From Bradyrhizobium sp. CB82 (GTDB lineage Bacteria > Pseudomonadota > Alphaproteobacteria > Rhizobiales > Xanthobacteraceae), in NCBI RefSeq assembly GCF_029714405.1, contig NZ_CP121650.1, positions 5,647,001 through 5,711,000 on the forward strand: a stretch of 64,000 bases of DNA. The letters run 5' to 3'. Positions 63,976 to 64,000 of this stretch are shown here, one piece after another (the first letter of the stretch is position 1; the number at the start of each line of letters is the position of its first letter). Made by a program: the position numbers and the translations under genes. Under the pieces are notes generated by a model. That model saw only the letters and a list, made by a program, of their open reading frames with translations. It was not told the origin of the DNA and searched no databases.

Positions 63976-64000
63976 GGCATCTCCTCCATTGATTGGGGTG

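Overview
The window looks like chromosomal DNA of an alphaproteobacterium, most probably Bradyrhizobium or a close relative. This is inferred from GC-rich codon use, the alphaproteobacterial forms of the ribosomal and RNA polymerase proteins, dispersed palindromes of the kind I associate with Bradyrhizobium intergenic regions, and two FixK/FNR-type boxes. No database search was possible, so family names rest on visible motifs, length and gene order.

Positions 1-35116 hold the core translation and transcription cluster, almost all on the minus strand and transcribed right to left. It begins with tRNA-Trp, then secE-nusG-rplK-rplA, a 2-hydroxyacid dehydrogenase inserted in the series, rplJ-rplL-rpoB-rpoC, an unusual flavin oxidase/methyltransferase fusion, and an ABC exporter with acidic tails. 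A plus-strand flavin oxidoreductase broken by a one-base frameshift follows. The str-S10-spc series comes last: rpsL-rpsG-fusA-tuf-rpsJ-rplCDWB-rpsS-rplV-rpsC-rplP-rpmC-rpsQ-rplNXE-rpsNH-rplFR-rpsE-rpmD-rplO-secY, with secY cut by the window edge. Sigma70-like promoters can be placed upstream of secE, rplJ and rpsL, and strong hairpins lie in several spacers.

Positions 35265-47679 are mostly lipid or acyl-CoA metabolism: a serine hydrolase, two SDR dehydrogenases, a histidine phosphatase, an M20 deacetylase, an ACAD10/11-like phosphotransferase next to an acyl-CoA dehydrogenase, a PsrA-like TetR regulator, a RidA-family protein, a class III CoA-transferase and an MFS transporter. The tetR promoter carries a PsrA-type operator, and a near match lies between the phosphatase and the second SDR.

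Positions 47867-54813 hold a long acidic repetitive protein, a small secreted protein, a NrtR-like NUDIX regulator divergent from an SPFH/NAD-kinase-like gene pair, and a BKACE enzyme with an MHS-type transporter. Two tandem 21-bp near-palindromes sit in the NUDIX/SPFH gap over a good promoter. This pair is one of the two best candidates for an undescribed system.

Positions 55134-63975 hold an envelope and stress locus: a DUF3302-HlyD-histidine kinase series, then DUF3300-DUF2950-small secreted protein on the minus strand. A small protein and a PPK2 polyphosphate kinase are on the plus strand. FixK/FNR-type boxes lie in the divergent gap at 62037-62050 and before the DUF3300 gene at 58220-58247, suggesting a micro-oxic envelope/polyphosphate module. 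A Gly-rich secreted protein closes the window.
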